A DNA stretch of 64,000 nt from Orientallactaga sibirica (lineage: Eukaryota > Chordata > Mammalia > Rodentia > Dipodidae), in the NCBI GenBank assembly GCA_036365145.1, contig JAEOAD010000013.1:43899001-43963000 (forward strand). Direction: 5' to 3'. The position numbers and the translations under genes were made by a program. The notes under the pieces were generated by a model, which had not been told where the DNA came from, made no database searches, and saw only the letters and a list, made by a program, of their open reading frames with translations. Positions 43,516 through 54,810 of this stretch are shown one piece after another (the stretch's first letter is position 1; the number at the start of each line of letters is the position of its first letter).

Positions 43516-45945
43516 AGCTTTCTTTATTTTTTAAATTTTAGTAATGGCTTTGTGAGTTACTGCCTAGGAGAATCTTTTTCAATGATGGAAATATCTCCTA
43601 AGGATGTTGAGCTCTTGAAGGGTGCTTAGTGACTGAAAAACTAAATTTTTGCTTTAGCTGTTCTGTCAAGGTAGTGACTCACTTCAGCCCAGGCCGACCT
43701 GGAACTCACTCTACTTCTGGGATGGCCTCAAACTCACAGCAATCCTCCTATCTCTGCCTCCCAATGCTGGGACTAAAGGTGTGTGTCACCACCCCTAGCC
43801 CTTGCTTTAGCTCTTTTTAATGAATTAAAGTGTAAATAGCTACCTGTGGCTGTTGACTGCCAATATGAGCTGCACTACTTCTGTGCTTTGTAGAATTTAA
43901 GACTTAATCTGTCCACCATGTTTGTATATTTGCATGACAGCATTGTTAATTTTATCCAAAAGTGTTAACTATTACATCTTTAGGAAGTGGTGATGATACA
44001 TGAAGCAGATTTCTAATTTCTTGAGAGTCTCTTAAAATGTGCATTATAAATGTGGCTTAGGTGCTTTCAGATCTTCACTCAGTCTCCTTTCCTGCCTGTA
44101 TTACAGTTGAAGAAAGTGAGACTCAAAGTTGTACCCAGGGATTTGGGATTTTAAAAAAATTTTATATTTTATTTATTTATTTGAGAGAGGGAAAGAGACA
44201 AAGAGAGAAAAAGAATGGGCGCACCAGGGCCTCTAGCCACTGCAAACAAACTCCAGATGCATGCGCTACCTTGTGCATCTGGCTTACGTGGGTACTGGAG
44301 AATCAAACTGTGGTTATTTGGCTTTGCAGGCAAGCGCCTTAACCACTAAGCCATTTCTGCAGCCCAGGATCTGGAATTTTTAGTACAAAATATTTGAAAG
44401 AATGAGCTGGAGAGATGGCTTAGGGGTTAAGCGCTTGCTTATGAAGCCTAAGGACCCTGATTCAAGGCTCAGTTCCCCAGAACCCACATAAGCCAGATGC
44501 ACATGGTGGCGTATGCATCTGGCATTTGCAGTGGCTAGAGGCCCTGTCACACCCATTCTTTCTCTCTCTCCCTTTCTCTGTCTCTAATAAGTAAATAAAT
44601 AAAAATTAAAAAAAAATATATTTGAAAGAAATTGAATGATTATCTTTTTTTGTTCTAGGTAGTGTCTTGTTTTAGCCCAGGGGACCTGGAGTTCACTCTG
44701 TAGTCTCAGGGTGTGGCCTCATACTCACTGTGATCCTTCTACCTCTGCCTCCAAAGTGCAGGGATTAAAGGCATGTGCCACCATGTCTGGTCTTTTATTA
44801 TTTTATTTTATTTTTGAGACAGTGTCTTGCTAATGTAGCCCAGGCTGGTCTCAAACTCCAGGTCCTCCTGACCCTCAACCTCCTGAGTGCTGGGATTTGG
44901 GATTGGAAGCATGCTGCCATGTCCCACTGAAATTACTGTCTCTGAGAGAAGTTACACAGATTCCTGCTCTGTGTGTGTGTGTTTTTTTTTCCCTGTTGGA
45001 CTTTGGCTGGGGAGTTCTTTATTTGTTTAAAAGATGATTAATGATATAATAGAGTGAACAGAGGAGGGAGAGGCTTGGGGGTTGCTGAGACCAGTCTACT
45101 AGAAAAATAATGAGTGACCACTTAGGTCACGTTTTCTAGTGGCTATATTAAAATAAAATAGCTGGGTGTGGTGGTGCATGGCTTTAATCCCAGCACTCGG
45201 GAGGTAGAGGTAGGAGGATTGCCGTGAGTTCAAGGCCACCCTGGGACTATATAGTGAATTTCAGGTCTGCCTGGGCTAGAGAGGGACCCTACCTTGAAAA
45301 ACAAACAAAAAAAGTGGAAATCAAAAGTAAAATGTGGGGCTGGAGAGACGGCTTAGCAGTTAAGGCGCCTGCCTGCTAAGCCTAAGAGTGCTGGTTCCAA
45401 TCTCCAGGTCCCACGTTTAGCCAGATGCAGAGTGACGCAAGAGCACAATACCACACTTTCCCACAAGGGGGCTCACGCATCTGGAGTTTGTTCACAGCAG
45501 TTGAGAGGTTGCTGGCACACCCATTCTTCTGTCTTCCTCTCCCCTCTCTCTCTCTCTCAAAAAAAAAAAAAAAGTAAAATATGGGCTGGAGAGATGGCTT
45601 AGTGGTTAAGGTGCTTGTCTGCAAAGCTGGCGGACCCAGGTTCAATTCTCCAGTATCCACATAAGTCAGGTGGCACATGCATCTTGAGTTTGTTTGCAGT
45701 GGCTAGAGGCCATGGCACACCCATTTTCTCTCTTTCAGATAAATAAATAAAATAATATAAAAATACTAGTAATGCCAGGCGTAGTGGCGCACACCTTTAA
45801 TCCCAGCACTTGGGAGGCAGATGTAGGAGGATCACTGAGAGTTCGAGGCCACCCTGAGACTACATATCAAATTCCAGGTCAGCCTGAGCTGTAGTAAGAC
45901 CCTACCTCAAAGAACAAAAACAAAGCAAACAAACAAAAATACTAG
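43516..45945. repeat. CLTC intron 1: mixed-orientation SINEs
   Basis: A reverse B1 lies at 43668-43800. Unique DNA occupies 43805-44150. A reverse DIP-like copy lies at 44165-44366 and a forward DIP-like copy at 44405-44620. Reverse B1 copies lie at 44650-44793 and 44805-44930 (old). Unique DNA occupies 44935-45150. A forward B1 lies at 45155-45315, a forward long-variant DIP-like copy at 45333-45572, a forward DIP-like copy at 45583-45765 and a forward B1 at 45775-45945. Confidence 0.76.
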
Positions 45946-48260
45946 TAAAAAAGTATACTACAACTTGACCTAATGTGTTTGCTTTTTTTTCTGAGGTAGT
46001 GTCTGTCTCTAGCCCAGGCTGACCTGGGACTTACTCTGTAGTCCCAGGTTGACCTTGAGCTCACAGCTATCCTACTACTTCTTCCCTAGTGCTGGGATTA
46101 AAGCATGTGCCACCATGTCCAGCTTTTTTGTTTGTTTTTCAAGGTAGGGTCTTGCTCTCTCTATATGTGTGTAGGTGTGTACACACTAGGGTCTTACACT
46201 GCTGCAAAGAGATGTCAGATACTTGTACCACTTTTTTCATCTGGCTTATATGGATGCTAGGGAATCAAACAGGCTCTTGCAATATACATAGTCCAAGCTA
46301 GCCTCAAATTCATCCTCCTGTCTTAGCCTCCCAAGTGCTGTAGTTGCTGGCATGCTCCGATTTCTGTCACATTGTTTTTATATTATTAGCAAAGTTAGGG
46401 GCTAGTGAACCAGCATTTGACTTTCTCAGTTTCCCAAATAACTGTTTATATATTGAAAGAAAGAGATAGAATTTGATTTTAGTCCAGGCTGTCCTTAAAT
46501 TCACAATGATCCTCCTACCTTTGCCTCCTGCGTGTTGGCATTGGAGGTATGCACCATCATGACTGGCTTCTAGATGATATTTTAAAAAGGATTTATCCAA
46601 GTTCCCAATGGTAAATTGTGCAAAAATGATTTGGATCAAGTTAACTGTACCCGGGATTATCTGTATCCTTCTTAAAAGGCATAAATTCTGGAATTTTCCT
46701 ATAGGATTTTCCTTAATAACAAGAGTAATTGTATTCTATTATGAAGCTACTGCTTTCTGTTTCACTAAATGTTTATGTTTTTGTGTTTCTACTAATGTAA
46801 AACTTCTTTTGTTTAGTTTTGAGGTAGGGTCTCACTCTACCCCAGGCTGACCTGGCACTCACTCTAGTCCCAGGCAATCCTCGAACTCACTGCGATCCTC
46901 CTACCTCTGCCACTCTAGTGCTGGGATTAAAGGTGTGTGCTACCACACTGGGCCTAATGTAAAACTTGAAGAAAACTTTGTCCTTGAGCATAGGGAAGAA
47001 TAGGATATGCTGGCTCAGCCTGAGTAAGGAAAATGGTTACAAACTTGGGTTGTGCTTTGGAGACAGAACTACCATACTTCCGGTTCTGCATCATAAGGCA
47101 AGTACAGATTTTTAAGTTAGGTAAAGCAGATTTTAACAGTTATTTCTGAAAGAATAGGAAACAAATTTATTGAAACCTCATTTCAGTATACGAAAGAATT
47201 AAAGTGCACTGTGCAGTTCTGGGAAATGCCATTCTTGTGTTTATCACTTTGATTATGTCAGGTTTTTAGCTTGTCTCAGCTTCTTCACTTATTACAGTAT
47301 ATTTGATGGCAATTGTAAAGTTCATGTGCTCTGTAGGTTTTGCTTACAATGTAACAAGTGCCCTTATAGACTCTTTTTTGTTTATAATGTAATAAGTGCC
47401 TTATAGACTCTTTTGTTGTTGGTGTTGTTTTGAGGTAGGGCCTCACTCTAGCCCTCACTGACCTGGAATTTCTATGTAATCTCAGGGTGGCCTCGAACTC
47501 TGAGGCCTAAGTGATCCTCTGAACTCTGCCTCCCTAGTGCTGGGATTGAAGGCATGCACCACCATACCCACCTTCTAGACTCTTAAATATTCGTCCTTCT
47601 CTTTACCTTGGAGAAATCTCCTTTTATCACACCATGTTAAAGGAGAAAACTACAGTCTGCCCAGTTACTGAAGCCAAGATTTTCGAGTTACACTCGACCT
47701 CTGTTTTCTATTTTTTAATATTTATTTATTTCAGAGAGAGAGAGAGAGAGAACAAAAGAGGTAGAGAGAGGGAGGATATGAATGGGCATGTCAGGGCCTC
47801 TAGACACCACAATTGAACTCCACATGTATGTGTCATCTTGTATGTCTGGCTTCTGTGGATACTAGAGAACCAAAGCTGGGTCCTTAGGCTTTGCAGGCAA
47901 GCGCCTTAACTGCTAAGCCATCTCTCTAGCCTCTAGACTCTCATTTTCTACATCCAGATCAGTTCTGAGCAGGAAAGGAAGAGCCCTATTGATGCATACC
48001 AGAGGGTTTCAGGAATTGCAGGGGGTTTTCTGGTTTTTCTGTTTCAGTTTGTTTTCTTGAGGCAGGGTCTCATTCTAGCCCAAGCTGACTTGGAATTCAC
48101 TCTGTAGTGCAGTCTGGCCTTGAACTCAAGGTGATCCTCCTAAATTTGCCTCCCTGAGTACTGGGATTATAGTCATGAGTCCCCACCTCTGGTTAGGGAT
48201 TGCAGTGTTTTGGTGATCCTTGTCTACTGAAATTTGGAATTATAGTAGAAATAAAATAGA
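45946..48260. repeat. CLTC intron 1: B1 copies and unique stretches
   Basis: A reverse B1 lies at 45990-46125. A nested B1/DIP-like mixture lies at 46130-46365. Reverse B1 fragments lie at 46470-46570 and a reverse B1 at 46818-46955. Unique DNA lies at 46575-46810 and 46960-47420; the latter contains a short local tandem duplication (47344-47416). A reverse B1 lies at 47430-47578, a reverse DIP-like copy at 47725-47935 and a reverse B1 at 48048-48195. Confidence 0.72.
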
Positions 48261-50130
48261 GTTGGGGGGAGCTGAAGAGATGGCTTAGCGGTTAAGGCAT
48301 TTGCCTGTAAAACCAAAGGATCCCAGTTTGACTTTCCAGGATCCACATAAGCCAGATGCACAAGGGGGCGCACACATCTGGAGTTTGTCTGCAGTGGCTG
48401 GAGGCCCTGGCGTGCCCATTGTCTCCCTCTCTCAAATAAATAAAATATATTTTTTTAAAAAATAGGAGTTGGCTAAGAGTTGCTTTCATTTATTTCTCTT
48501 TAGCTGGTTTATCTGAGAAACCACAAAAGGCCATATATGCTCAGCTTTTATAATTTATAAACATAGGCTTATATAACTTTGAGTAGATCTTAGAACTATA
48601 TCCCTAGCCTCGCCTTTGAGGATCTTAAATCAGTACTAAGTTTTATAATCTCGAGCTGTGGAAATAAGCCATTTTTTCTCAGTTTTTGAAATGTAGGTTT
48701 GAATATATTCTCCATACTCTCCATATAACTAATTGCAACTATGATAACTTTTGTTGTTTGGTGCCAACTAAATGGCATTTATACAAGAAGGCATAATCAT
48801 GGGAAGTCATTTCTGTGTCCAAAACTTAGGGGTAAGGGGCTGGAGACATGGCTCAGTAAAGGCTCATGCTTGCAAAGCCTGATAGCTCGTGGTTCTATTC
48901 CCCAGTACCCACATAAAGCCAGGTGCACATAAAGCCTGCATGCATCTTGAGTTCCTTTACAGTGGTAGGGGCCCAGGCACACCCATACTCTTAGCTCTCT
49001 TGTCTTTTAAATATAAATGAAAATATTTTAAAGAAAAGATTTAGGGAATAAAAGCTTCCCTGTGTTCCCTAAAGCTTGATCAAAACTGATCTAACAGTTT
49101 ATCTAATTATTGGAATTTCTAAATATTATTTTTAAAAATATTTTTATTTATTTGAGAGAGAGAAAGAGAAAGAGGCAGATATAGAATGGGCACTCAGGGC
49201 TTCCAGCAAACGAACTCCAGATGCATGTGCCCCCTTGTGCGTCTGGTTTACATGGGTCCTGGGAGTTGAACCTGGGTCCTTTGGCTTTGCAGGCAAATGC
49301 CTTAATGGCTAAGCCATCTCTCCAGTCCCTAAATATTGTTTGTTTATTTGACAGAGAGAATATGGGTGCGCCAGGGCCTCCAGCCACTGCAAATGAACTC
49401 CAGACGCATGTGCCGCCTTGTGCATCTGGCTAATGTGGGTCCTGGGAATCAAACTTGGGTCCTCTGGCTTTGCAGGCAAACGCTTTAACTGATGAGCCAT
49501 CCCTCCAGCCCTGATTATTGGAATTTTTTAAAAGCTGGGTGTGGTGGTGCACGCCTTTAATCCCAGCACTCGGGAGGCAGAGGTAGGAGGATCGCAATCA
49601 GTTCGAGGCCACTCTGAGAATACAGAGTGAATTCCAGGTCAGCCTGAGCTAGAGTAAGACCCTACCTTGAAAAATTAAAATAATAATAATAATAATTAAT
49701 AATAGGGCTGGAGAGATGGCTTACTGGTTAAGGCACTTGCCTGCAAAGTCAAAGGACCCAGGTTTGATTCCTCAGGACCCATATAGGTCAGATGCACAAG
49801 GTGGTGCATGTGTCTAGAGTTTGTTTGCAGCGGCTGACGGCCCTGGCACACCCGTTTTGTCTCTATCTGCCTCTTTCGCTCTCAAATAAATAAAATGAAT
49901 TAATAAAAAATGATAATAATATAAAACCTTTTAAAATTCCAAGGTTATAAATAGGAAAAATTCTGTAGGTCTTGGAGTCTTCTGGTAGTTTGTGAAAGCT
50001 CAGTCTTGCAATCCTTCTCTGTCTGCAGATCTTCCTTGTATTACTTAACAATTTATAGTTTAATGACAAGAGTCAAGAAATTCTAAGAAACAGTGATTCC
50101 TTTAACTGCTGAGCCATCTCCCCACCCCAG
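48261..50130. repeat. CLTC intron 1: DIP-like-rich block
   Basis: Forward DIP-like copies lie at 48268-48455 and 48836-49030 (older). Unique DNA occupies 48460-48830. Reverse DIP-like copies lie at 49145-49328 and 49340-49512. A forward B1 lies at 49530-49700 with an AAT-repeat tail, and a forward DIP-like copy at 49705-49915. A reverse DIP-like head fragment (CTGAGCCATCTCCCCA) lies at 50102-50129. Confidence 0.76.
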
Positions 50131-51074
50131 AAACAGTGATTTCTTAAAAGGCTAACAGAATGGAAACAAATCTATATACTTAAGTGTGGGATTAGCAAAG
50201 GTTAAAGACCGTAGTTATTTGTTGCTTGAAATCTGTGGAGCCAACAAAAACAATGGCTGGTATCCTGTTGATGGCGAATTGAAGGAATGCTGCCTTCTCA
50301 GCATTCTTCTCATTTCCTGCAGAATACAGCAACTGCAAATTGTGACATTTTGCTAGTTTCCAGGAAGGGCTCAGCGAAGTGGCTGCTCAGCATTTTTTCC
50401 CTCATGTAGGTATCAGATGTTTGGAGTTTTCAGAGAAAATTATAGAGTGAAGTACTTGGGATAGGAAGTTAACAAAATTTTGAAATACATACTTGAAAAT
50501 AACCTGCCCTAGGAAAGTAATAGTGTTATAATGACTGTGAGAGTATCAACAGCTTTAGAATTCTTGCCCCTTGTCTCTGTATTGGCAACTCCTGTGAAGT
50601 GCTCGTCATGATACACTTACAAAATAGCTTCATCTGAAATTCAGTAGCTCATGTATACATTCTCATGATTCAGATGAAACAGGAAGGATCTGAAAAGTGA
50701 ATTGCCAAGGACTAGCTATGAAACATACGTCCTAAGTAATGTTGCCATAAACAGGAGCTCTAATGTATTTCAGTTTTCAGCTGATACAGCTGGTGGTAAA
50801 AGTGCTCACTTCCAACTTTACTAGTCATTACTGGAAAACAGCAATCTCCTTGGGTAGACTTGTAGAGAAGCCAATTTCTGATTAATATACTCCTGACTGA
50901 TCAGATGTGAGAACTACTGGATGGATGAAATGAGATTCAGAGCAGACCTGTTACCCCGCAGGGCACAGACAGTGCAGCTGACTGCTGAGGTTCACCTTTG
51001 TATTAACAGTTGTCTTGCTGACCAGTGAATTAACTATCGGAAAAATAATTTGCATTTATTTGGTTGTATGTCTT
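50131..51074. other. CLTC intron 1: 0.94-kb repeat-free island
   Basis: No SINE or simple repeat is found in 940 bases. This is the longest clean stretch in the distal intron. Frames are short and carry no recognisable protein. It is a candidate for an intronic enhancer or simply old single-copy DNA; nothing in the sequence decides between them. Confidence 0.5.
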
Positions 51075-51562
51075 CATTTAGCATTTTTTTAAAGAGCTGG
51101 GTGTGGTGGCACATGACTTTATTTATTTATTTATTTAATATTATTTATTTATTTATTTGACAGAGAGAGAGAGAGAATAGGCACGCCAGGGCCTCCAGCC
51201 ACTGCAAACAATCTCCAGACACATAAGTCCCCTTTGTGCATCTGGCGTTTAACATGGGTCCTGGAGAATCGAACCTGGGTCCTTTGCAGGCAAACACCTT
51301 AACCACTAAGCCATTCCTCCAGCCCCATTTAGCATTTTTAAAAAATATTTTATTTATTTATTTGAGAGAGAGAAAGAGGCAGAGAGAGAGAGAAAATGGG
51401 CACACCAGGGCTTCCAGCCACCACAAACTCACTCCAGATGCGTGTGCCACCTTGTGCATTTAGCTTATGTGGGTCCTGGGGAATCAAACCCAGGTCCTTT
51501 GGCTTTGCTGTCAAGGATCTTAATTGTTAAGCCATCTCTCCAGCCCTCATTTAGGCATTTTT
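51075..51562 (-). mobile_element. Two DIP-like insertions at one site, three target-site copies
   Basis: CATTTAGCATTTTT occurs at 51075-51088 and 51326-51339, and CATTTAGGCATTTTT at 51548-51562. A reverse DIP-like copy fills each gap. The left gap also holds a 27-base forward B1 head (GCTGGGTGTGGTGGCACATG). This is a serial insertion at the same target. Confidence 0.7.
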
Positions 51563-52260
51563 GTCCTCAATGTAAACAGTTGAATTAAATATACTTCTGG
51601 TTCATTTGGTCTTTTAGCAATGTTTTCATGGTTTGATTATAATGTATTCTGATAAGACACTGATCTACACCAATGTGCTTCCCAGGTACCTTAGAATATC
51701 AAGGTTTCCTTGCTCTCTTTAGTAACTCTTGAGCAAAGCAGGTTGGCTTGTGTAAAGTTTGCATATGTAATAGTAAAATGACATCCAAACCACTCTGTTT
51801 CATAATAGTCTGTATTGTAAAGCCATGGTCTTTCTCGGAGCTTGGTGACTGAAGGGACAGAAATCCCTAAAATTACATAGTGTTCATGTGCTCACTGGTC
51901 TAAATGCTTGCTGTGTGTTAAATCACTAACTTTCATTTTATTTTTTAACTTTTTAAATTCTTTTTATTTTTTTAAACTTTTTATTTATTGACAACTTCCA
52001 TAAGTATAGACAACAAACCATGATAATTCCTTTCCATATCCACCCTCCATTGAATTCCTTCTTTCTCTTCTATTTTGATGTCATCATTTTCCCCCTCCTA
52101 TTATGGTCTTAGGTAGGTAGTGCCAGACACTGTGCACTAACTTTTTTTTTCAAACAAGAGACTCACTCTGTAGCCCAGGCTAGCATCAAATTTGTGGCAC
52201 CCTCTTGCCTCACCCCCTGCACCCAGTGCTAGGATTACAAGCATGAACTAACATGCCCAC
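51563..52260. repeat. CLTC intron 1: unique DNA, then L1-like 3' end
   Basis: Positions 51563-51950 are unique. Positions about 51960-52105 form a reverse fragment (TTATTGACAACTTCC, ATAGACAACAAACC, then TTCCCCCTCC) related to 8280-8372, which I take as a LINE-1 3' end. An old B1-like piece (CACTCTGTAGCCCAGGC) lies at 52150-52258. Confidence 0.55.
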
Positions 52261-54810
52261 ATTAGTATTTCAGTTCTTGATCTGTAGAAAGAGTTGTTGC
52301 TACTGCTGCTGCTGCTGTTGTTATTGGTTATATTATTATCGCTCTCAAATAAATAAGCAAAATATTTTTGCATAGGTTGATATATTACATAGGTTTGGAA
52401 GTAACTGCAGAGAATTTCCAGGTACACTTTACTCATATTCTTCAAATGTGAACTCTTGTGGGGGAGGGGAGTTTTATTTTGTACACTAAGCTAGCCCCAA
52501 ATTTGTCATCCTCCTGCCCTAGCATCTTGAGAGCTGCAATTACATGCATGAGCCACAACACTCAGGCTGTTAATGTTATTTTACGAATATTTTTATTTAC
52601 TTAATTTTTTTTCGAGGTAGGGTCTCACTCTAGCACAGGCTGACCTGGAATTCACTATATAGTCTCAGGGTAGCCTCGAACTCATGGCGATCCTCCTACT
52701 TGAGTTCCGGGATTAAAGGCGTGCGCCACCATGCCCGGTTTATTTACTTTTTTACTTAAGAAAGATTGTTTTTAATCCCAGCACCCAGGAGGCAGAAGTA
52801 GGAGGATTGCATGAGTTCAAAGCCACCCTGAGACTACATAGTGAATTCCAGGTGAGCCTGGGCTAAAGCGAGACCCTGCTTCAAAAACCAACAACAAAAA
52901 AATATGTTTTATCAATTCCATCTGACCAAGTAACATCATGTCTCCTTTTTTTTTTTTTTTTTTTTGGTTTTTCAAGGTAGGGTCTCACTCTAGTCCAGGC
53001 TGACCTGGAATTCACTCTGTATTCTCAGGGTTGCCTCGAATTTACTGCGATCCTTCTACCTCTGCCTCCTGAGTGCTGGGATTAAAGGTGTGCTCCACTG
53101 TGCCCGGCTAGTTCTCCTTTTTATACTTAACTCTTTTCAGGTTAAGCCTGTGATTCTGATGGTGACTAGTTGATCTGTGCCTGTGCCACTGTGTCTTAGG
53201 ACCTCTCTGCCCAGGGAGCTGCTTATGAGGGTGGGTCTTGGGTGACCTGATGATGGAAATCCAGTTTGCCAGGGACTTAGGTTTATCTACTTATGTTTGT
53301 TGCTGGTTACAGATTCTCTTTTCTCTACAGTCAGAATAAGGTTTTCACTGTGTTTGTTTAGCAAAACAAATTAAACAAAAATTAAGGGTTTTTTCTTTTT
53401 AAAATTTCCAATTGAATACCACCATTTTTTGTTTTTTTATTTTGTTTTAAACATTTATTTATTTGCAAGGGAGGGGAGAGAGAATGAGAATGGATATGGG
53501 TACACCAGGGCCTCTAGCCACTGCAAAGAACTCCAGATACATGTGCCACCTTGTACATCTGACTTTATGTGGATACTGGGGAATTGAAGCCAGGTCTTTA
53601 GGCTTTGCAGGCAAGCACCTTAATCTCTGAGCCATCTCTCCAGCCCCATTACCACCTTCCCCCCAAGGTAGAGTCTGATTCTAGCTCAGGCTGACCTATA
53701 ATTCACTATGTAGTCTCAGGGTGGCCTTGAACTCACGGCAATCCTCCTACCTCTGCTCCTGAGTGCTGGGATTAAATGCGTGCACCACCATGCCCGGCTT
53801 CATCACCACTTTTTTGAGTCTTGCTAAGTAGTACAGGCTAGCTCCAAATGGGAGAGCCTCCTGTCTTAGCTTTCCTAGTGCTAGGATTACAGGCATGTGT
53901 CACTTCACTTGTCTCAATTATTTATATTGCTGTGGAGTCCTGGATTTTGTCTCTTTCGATCTATAATTTCTTTCACTCTATAATAATTATATTATAGGTT
54001 TTGAATTTTTTTTTTATTTATTTATTTATTTGAGAGAGAGAAAGAGGTAGACAGAGTCAGAGGAGGGAGAGAATGAGTGTGCCAGGGCCTCCAGCCACTA
54101 CAGACAAACTCTAGATGCATGTGCCCCCTTGTGCATCTGGCTTACTTAGGTCCTGGAGAATCAAACCAGGATCCTTAGGCTTTGCAGGCAAATGCCTTAA
54201 CTGATAAGCCATTTATTTCTTCAGCCCTGGTAAATGCCTTAACCAATAAGCCATCTCTTCAGCCCTGGTATAGGTTTTAGTAAAAGGAATGTTGTCTTTC
54301 TATATAAGACATTTTAGAAAGGCATGCTAAAGATCATGGGTAGAAGAGGCATTTGTTTGTTTGTTTGTCTGTTTGTTTATTTATTTATTTATTTTGGTTT
54401 TTTGAGGTAGGGTCTCACTCTGATCCAGGCTAACCTGGAATTAACTATGTAGTCTCAGGGTGGCCTCAAACTCATGGCGATCCTCCTACCTCTGCCTCCC
54501 AAGTGCTGGGATCTTTATTCTTTAAGAAGGTTGCTTTATTTGAGTCTGAGGTTTGCTTCGCTAAAATAACCTGGAATTATGGAATTAGGGAATATTGGCA
54601 AAGTTTGGTTGTAAAGTAGTGAAGGGTGGGTCAGGGCAGGTGTTGTTTTTTTTTTTTTTTTTTTTTGGTTTTTCAAGATGGGGTCTCTAGCTCAGGCTGA
54701 CCTGGAATTCATTATGTAGTCTCAGGGTGGCCTTGAACTCACAGCAATCCTCCTACCTCTGCCTCCGGAGTGCTGGGATTAAAGGCGTGCGCCACCATGT
54801 CCGGCTTTCA
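52261..54810. repeat. CLTC intron 1: SINE cluster
   Basis: A short TGC/TTA-rich repeat lies at 52295-52345. Reverse B1 copies lie at 52608-52740 and 52965-53110. A 5'-truncated forward B1 lies at 52770-52905. Unique DNA occupies 53115-53430. A reverse DIP-like copy lies at 53450-53645. Reverse B1 copies lie at 53665-53800 and 53815-53915 (old). A reverse DIP-like copy lies at 54018-54228 with its last 39 bases repeated to 54266. Reverse B1 copies lie at 54393-54510 (head missing) and 54660-54805. Confidence 0.76.
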
